From: Paracraurococcus lichenis
Lineage (GTDB): Bacteria > Pseudomonadota > Alphaproteobacteria > Acetobacterales > Acetobacteraceae
Assembly (NCBI RefSeq): GCF_030657435.1
Contig: NZ_JAUTWS010000025.1
Span: 1-64,000, forward strand
DNA length: 64,000 nt
Direction of reading: 5' to 3'
Numbering within the stretch: position 1 is the stretch's first letter; each line of letters starts with the position of its first letter. The notes under the pieces were generated by a model, which worked only from the letters and a program-made list of their open reading frames with translations, ran no database searches and was not told the DNA's origin. Below, piece after piece: positions 60,762 to 64,000 of the stretch. The translations under genes were made by a program, and so were the position numbers.

Positions 60762-62561
60762 TCACTCCGCGGCCAGGGCCGGCGCCGGGCGCAGGGCCTT
60801 GGCGGCTTCCAACAGGAATTTCTGCATGTCCCAGGCGCCCGTCGGGCAGCGCTCGGCGCACATGCCGCAATGCAGGCAGACATCCTCGTCCTTGACCATG
60901 ACGCGGCCGGTCTTGAGGCCATCCGCGACATAGAGCGGCTGGTCGAGGTTGAGCGCCGGCGCCTTCAGGCGCTGCCGCAGGTCCGCTTCCTCGCCATTCT
61001 CGGTGAAGGTGATGCAGTCCGTCGGGCAGATGTCGACGCAGGCATCGCATTCGATGCAGAGCGATTCGGAGAACACCGTCTGCACGTCGCAGTTCAGGCA
61101 GCGCTCGGCCTCCTTGAAGGCCATCTCCCGATCATAGCCGAGTTCGACCTCGAGCGTGATGTCGCGCAGCGCCACCTCGTCCTCGGCATGCGGCACCTTG
61201 AAGCGCAGGTCGAGCGAGACGTCGTTGTCGTAGCTCCACTCATGGATGCCCATCTTCTGGCTGACCAGGCGCGTGTCCGGCGGCGGCCGGTTCGTCACGT
61301 CCTCGCCGCGGCAGAAGAGGTCGATGGAGATCGCCGCGGCATGGCCATGCGCCACGGCCCAGATGATGTTCTTCGGCCCGAAGGCGGCATCGCCGCCGAA
61401 GAAGACCTGCGGCACGGTGGACTGGTGCGTCGTCGCGTCCAGCACCGGTAGGCCCCAGCGGTCGAACTCCAGGCCGATGTCGCGCTCGATCCAGGGGAAG
61501 GCATTCTCCTGGCCGATGGCGACCAGCACCTCGTCCGCCTCGATCGTCACGTCCGGCTCGCCGGAGGGCACGAGCTGGCGGCGGCCCCTGGCGTCGTACT
61601 CCGCCCGCACCTTCTCGAAGACCATGCCGGTCAGGCGGCCGCTGTCGTGCAGCACCTCCTTCGGGACGAGGAAGTTGAGGATCGGGATGCCCTCGCGCAT
61701 CGCGTCCTCCTTCTCCCAGGGGGAGGCCTTCATCTCCTCGAAGCCGGAGCGGACGACGACCGTCACCTCCTCCCCGCCCAGGCGCCGGGCGCTGCGGCAG
61801 CAATCCATCGCCGTATTGCCGCCGCCCAGCACGATGACGCGCTTCCCGACCTCCGTGATGTGGCCGAAGGAGACGGAGGAGAGCCAGTCGATGCCGATGT
61901 GGATGTGCTCCGCGGCCTCCGCGCGGCCGGGGACGTCGAGGTCGCGCCCGCGCGGCGCGCCGGAGCCGACGAAGACGGCGTCATAGCCCTCGGCCAGCAG
62001 GGCCTTCAGGCTCTCCACGCGCTCCCCATAATGCGTGACGACATTGCCGCGGTCGGTGATGTAGCCGACCTCCTCGTCGATCACCTCGGCCGGCAGGCGG
62101 AAGCGGGGGATCTGGCTGCGGATGAAGCCGCCGCCCTGCTTCTCCCCGTCATAGACATGCACCTCGTAGCCGAGCGGCGCGAGGTCGCGCGCGACGGTCA
62201 GGCTGGCGGGCCCGGCGCCGATGCAGGCGATGCGCCGGCCGTTCCGCTGCGCCGGGATCGGCGTCAGGCGGTTGCGGATATCGGCCTTGTTGTCGGCGGC
62301 CACGCGCTTGAGGCGGCAGATGGCGACCGGCTCCTCCTCCACCCGCCCGCGGCGGCAGGCCGGCTCGCAGGGGCGGTCGCAGGTGCGGCCGAGGATGCCG
62401 GGGAAGACGTTGGAGTGCCAGTTCACCATATAGGCGTCGCTGTAGCGGCCCGCGGCGATCAGCCTGATGTATTCGGGAACCGGGGTGTGGGCGGGACAGG
62501 CCCACTGGCAATCGACCACCTTGTGGAAGGTGTCCGGGTTACGGATATCGGTGGGCTTCAA
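60762..62561 (-). CDS. GltD-like NAD(P)H oxidoreductase with 4Fe-4S ferredoxin domain
   Basis: The 599-residue flavoprotein has an N-terminal Fe-S region (VVDCQWACPAHTPVPEYIRL, about 16; CDRPCEPACRRGRVEEEPVA, about 58), an FAD motif ACIGAGPASLTVARDLAPLG (about 109), an NAD(P) motif VIVLGGGNTAMDCCRSARRL (about 246), and a C-terminal ferredoxin domain with CIECDACVDICPTDC and CLHCGMCAERCPTGA. This fits an enzyme passing electrons between NAD(P)H and the KorAB ferredoxin. The TTG at 62561 with GAGGG 9 bp upstream is chosen, as no ATG lies near. It is the first gene of the operon. Confidence 0.88.
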   Translation of the reverse strand: MKPTDIRNPDTFHKVVDCQWACPAHTPVPEYIRLIAAGRYSDAYMVNWHSNVFPGILGRTCDRPCEPACRRGRVEEEPVAICRLKRVAADNKADIRNRLTPIPAQRNGRRIACIGAGPASLTVARDLAPLGYEVHVYDGEKQGGGFIRSQIPRFRLPAEVIDEEVGYITDRGNVVTHYGERVESLKALLAEGYDAVFVGSGAPRGRDLDVPGRAEAAEHIHIGIDWLSSVSFGHITEVGKRVIVLGGGNTAMDCCRSARRLGGEEVTVVVRSGFEEMKASPWEKEDAMREGIPILNFLVPKEVLHDSGRLTGMVFEKVRAEYDARGRRQLVPSGEPDVTIEADEVLVAIGQENAFPWIERDIGLEFDRWGLPVLDATTHQSTVPQVFFGGDAAFGPKNIIWAVAHGHAAAISIDLFCRGEDVTNRPPPDTRLVSQKMGIHEWSYDNDVSLDLRFKVPHAEDEVALRDITLEVELGYDREMAFKEAERCLNCDVQTVFSESLCIECDACVDICPTDCITFTENGEEADLRQRLKAPALNLDQPLYVADGLKTGRVMVKDEDVCLHCGMCAERCPTGAWDMQKFLLEAAKALRPAPALAAE

Positions 62562-62912
62562 CGGACGTTTCCCTCGTTGCGGGGAGCGTTCGGCATGGGC
62601 GGCGCCGGCCGATGGCCGGGCAGGGCACGCCTGGCGCCGGAACGGGCCGGGTGACCGCGGATGCCATAACGTTCCTCCCACGCCCTTTTCGGGCGCACGG
62701 AGCTTGCCCCACAACCGTGATAGGCGCAACGACCCGCCGACATGGCGGGAGCAGCACGGTTGCAGGCCGGCTCTGATAGTTCGGCATGATGCGCCCGCGA
62801 GGGATGCCGCGCGACCCGGCCGGGGGACACGTCAGCGTGCGGCCTCGTTGCGCAGTGGCCGGCGGAACGAAGGACGGCGCCGCGCGATGCCGCGGCGCAG
62901 CAAGGGGAGAGG
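62562..62912. other. Divergent intergenic region of the kor operon and the SDR gene
   Basis: This 351-bp interval holds the promoters for the leftward kor operon and the rightward SDR gene. A dyad CCCGCC-GACAT-GGCGGG lies at 62733-62749 in the middle and may be an operator. I see no gene in it. Confidence 0.5.
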
Positions 62913-63674
62913 ATGATGGCGGATCTCAGCGGAAAGGCCGCGCTGGTGACGGGCGCGAGCCGCGGCCTGGGCGAGGGCGTGGCGCGCGCGCTGGCCGAGG
63001 CGGGTGTCGCGGTGATGCTGGCTGCGCGCGACGGCGCGGCGGTGGAGGCCGTGGCGCGGGACATCGCAGCGATGGGCGGCAGTGCCTACGCCATGGCGGC
63101 CGATGTCTCGGATTATGCGGCGACCGAGGCGCTGGTCGCCGCGACGCGGGCGCGCTGCGGCGGCCTCGACATCCTGGTGAACAATGCCGGCGTCATCGAG
63201 CCGATCGCGGAGATCGGCGCATCCGATCCCGCCGCCTGGGCGCGCAACATCGCCATCAACCTGGTCGGCCCCTACAACGCGGTGCGCGCGGCCCTGCCGG
63301 GCATGATCGCTGGCGGCGGCGGGACGATCGTCAACGTCTCCTCCGGCGCCGCCTATCGGCCGCTCGAGGGCTGGAGCGCCTATTGCTCGGGGAAGGCGGG
63401 GCTGGCCATGTTCACCCGCGCCATCGCGCTGGAAGCGGGGGCCAGGGGCATCCGCGCCTTCGGCTTCTCGCCGGGCACGATCGACACCGAGATGCAGGTG
63501 AAGATCCGCGCCTCGGGCCTGAACGTCATCAGCCAGATCCCGCGCGAGCAGCTCTCGCCGGTGGCGGATGCGGTGCGCGGGCTCGTTCATCTCTGCACGG
63601 CGGGGGCGGATGACCTGGTCGGCCAGGACGCCTCGATGCGCGACGAGGCGTTCCGCAAGCGCCTCGGCCTGTAG
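62913..63674 (+). CDS. Short-chain dehydrogenase/reductase
   Basis: The 253-residue classical SDR has the cofactor motif VTGASRGLGEGVARALAEAG (about 12-31), NNAG at about 90, the catalytic serine in TIVNVSSGAAYRPLEG (about 142) and WSAYCSGKAGLAMFTRAIAL (Tyr and Lys about 156-160). Arg after the Gly motif suggests NADP. It probably reduces a carbonyl substrate in the cytosol. AAGGGGAGAGG precedes the first ATG of a double ATG. It diverges from the kor operon; no link with it is proven. Confidence 0.88.
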   Translation: MMADLSGKAALVTGASRGLGEGVARALAEAGVAVMLAARDGAAVEAVARDIAAMGGSAYAMAADVSDYAATEALVAATRARCGGLDILVNNAGVIEPIAEIGASDPAAWARNIAINLVGPYNAVRAALPGMIAGGGGTIVNVSSGAAYRPLEGWSAYCSGKAGLAMFTRAIALEAGARGIRAFGFSPGTIDTEMQVKIRASGLNVISQIPREQLSPVADAVRGLVHLCTAGADDLVGQDASMRDEAFRKRLGL

Positions 63675-63707
63675 CCGACGCGCCGCGCGGGGGCGGGCGC
63701 GGCGCGG

Positions 63708-63935
63708 TCAGCGCCGCTGCGCCTCGGCCAGCGCCTGCAGCCGCAGCGCGCTGGCCAGGGGCTGCGAGGGATCCGTGCGCGCCGTGTCCACCTCCGTCAC
63801 CAGCGCCGCCAGGCTGAGCCCGCGCCGCTGTGCGATCGCCTCCAGCGCCGCCCAGAATTCCGGCTCCAGCGCCACCGAGGTGCGGTGGCCCGCCAGCGCG
63901 AAGCTGCGCTTCTGCAGGTGGCGGGCCGCCGGCAT
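63708..63935 (-). CDS. Ribbon-helix-helix domain protein
   Basis: The 75-residue protein has the RHH pattern with a basic strand KRSFALAGHRTSVALEPEFW (about 9-28) followed by two helices (ALEAIAQRRGLSLAALVTEV). Proteins of this type next to fumC are common in alphaproteobacteria and may act as small DNA-binding regulators. The start ATG overlaps the stop codon of the upstream gene (ATGA), so its translation is coupled to that gene. Confidence 0.85.
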   Translation of the reverse strand: MPAARHLQKRSFALAGHRTSVALEPEFWAALEAIAQRRGLSLAALVTEVDTARTDPSQPLASALRLQALAEAQRR

Positions 63936-64000
63936 CAGTCGCCGAGCGAGGCGCCGGGCGCGATCATCGTCTCCGGCCGGACCCAGCGGTCGAAATCCTC
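63935..64000 (-). CDS. C-terminal end of a probable class II fumarate hydratase
   Basis: The visible last 21 codons read EDFDRWVRPETMIAPGASLG plus D. An FD-x-x-V-x-PE-x-M ending is typical of FumC-type fumarases and related lyases, and the RHH neighbour fits a fumC locus. With so little sequence the call is tentative. The gene continues beyond the right edge. Confidence 0.45.
   Translation of the reverse strand, partial: EDFDRWVRPETMIAPGASLGD

Noticed and set aside
59020..60933. A 637-codon frame antisense to korA
   Set aside because: It lies wholly over the well-supported korA/oxidoreductase region and has no recognisable domain.

Overview
The window looks like chromosomal DNA from a very GC-rich (roughly 70 percent or more) alphaproteobacterium, most likely an Acetobacteraceae/Roseomonas-like member of the Rhodospirillales. 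The basis is the gene set and codon use: FliX next to flgI and dksA, a PhyR-NepR-EcfG stress module, the TrcR (DUF1013) cell-cycle regulator, DUF1192 and DUF465 proteins, a zinc-less DksA, a PHA phasin, and heat-shock and glycine-riboswitch leaders of alphaproteobacterial type. I see no rRNA, tRNA, CRISPR array, transposase or phage block.

Layout. 0-4 kb: the end of a PQQ sugar dehydrogenase, a di-haem cytochrome c with a small exported partner, a REPIN-like inverted repeat and ilvD. 3.9-4.7 kb: a lower-GC patch holding an M15-type metallopeptidase-like gene. 4.8-7.8 kb: proC, a TetR-like gene, a phasin and an LLM-class oxidoreductase. 7.9-12.6 kb: flagellar genes (flgN-like, rod-binding protein, flgI, divergent fliX, DUF1217), with dksA and an SDR among them. 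12.6-18.7 kb: serC-serA and small metabolic genes. 19-23.3 kb: three tandem OmpA-type porin genes. 23.4-32.3 kb: purEK, small conserved genes, a frameshifted chemotaxis receptor, an XRE regulator, hsp20, rpmE, and an AraC/DUF2000 pair. 32.4-36.9 kb: leuA with a leucine leader peptide, then the general stress response module. 37-43.6 kb: an SbmA/YddA-type ABC transporter, a PIN toxin-antitoxin pair, rnhA, thrB, ispH and a lipoprotein. 43.7-49 kb: a tandem glycine riboswitch and gcvT-gcvH-gcvP, then a NUDIX gene. 49-57.8 kb: a Baeyer-Villiger-type monooxygenase, an acyl-CoA synthetase, an alcohol dehydrogenase, a GntR regulator and a fatty acid hydroxylase. 57.9-62.6 kb: a 2-oxoacid:ferredoxin oxidoreductase operon. 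The right edge has an SDR, a ribbon-helix-helix protein and the last codons of a probable fumC.

How the genes work together. Several operons are coupled by overlapping stop/start codons: cytochrome/exported protein, flgI-flgJ-flgN, serC-serA, purE-purK, gcvH-gcvP, ADH-DUF6166, korA-korB, and fumC-RHH. The window is rich in cis-regulation: a near-consensus sigma-54 palindrome between flgI and fliX, a RpoH promoter whose -35 box lies in the loop of the rpmE terminator and which feeds a ROSE-type RNA thermometer on hsp20, a glycine riboswitch whose downstream hairpin contains the gcvT start codon, a leuA attenuator, a serC leader hairpin, and palindromic operators for the XRE and GntR regulators. 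I did not identify a clearly new multi-gene system. The strongest leads are the overlapping rpmE-terminator/hsp20-promoter DNA, the sigma-54 palindrome, the REPIN-like element, the OmpA triplication and the low-GC peptidase patch.
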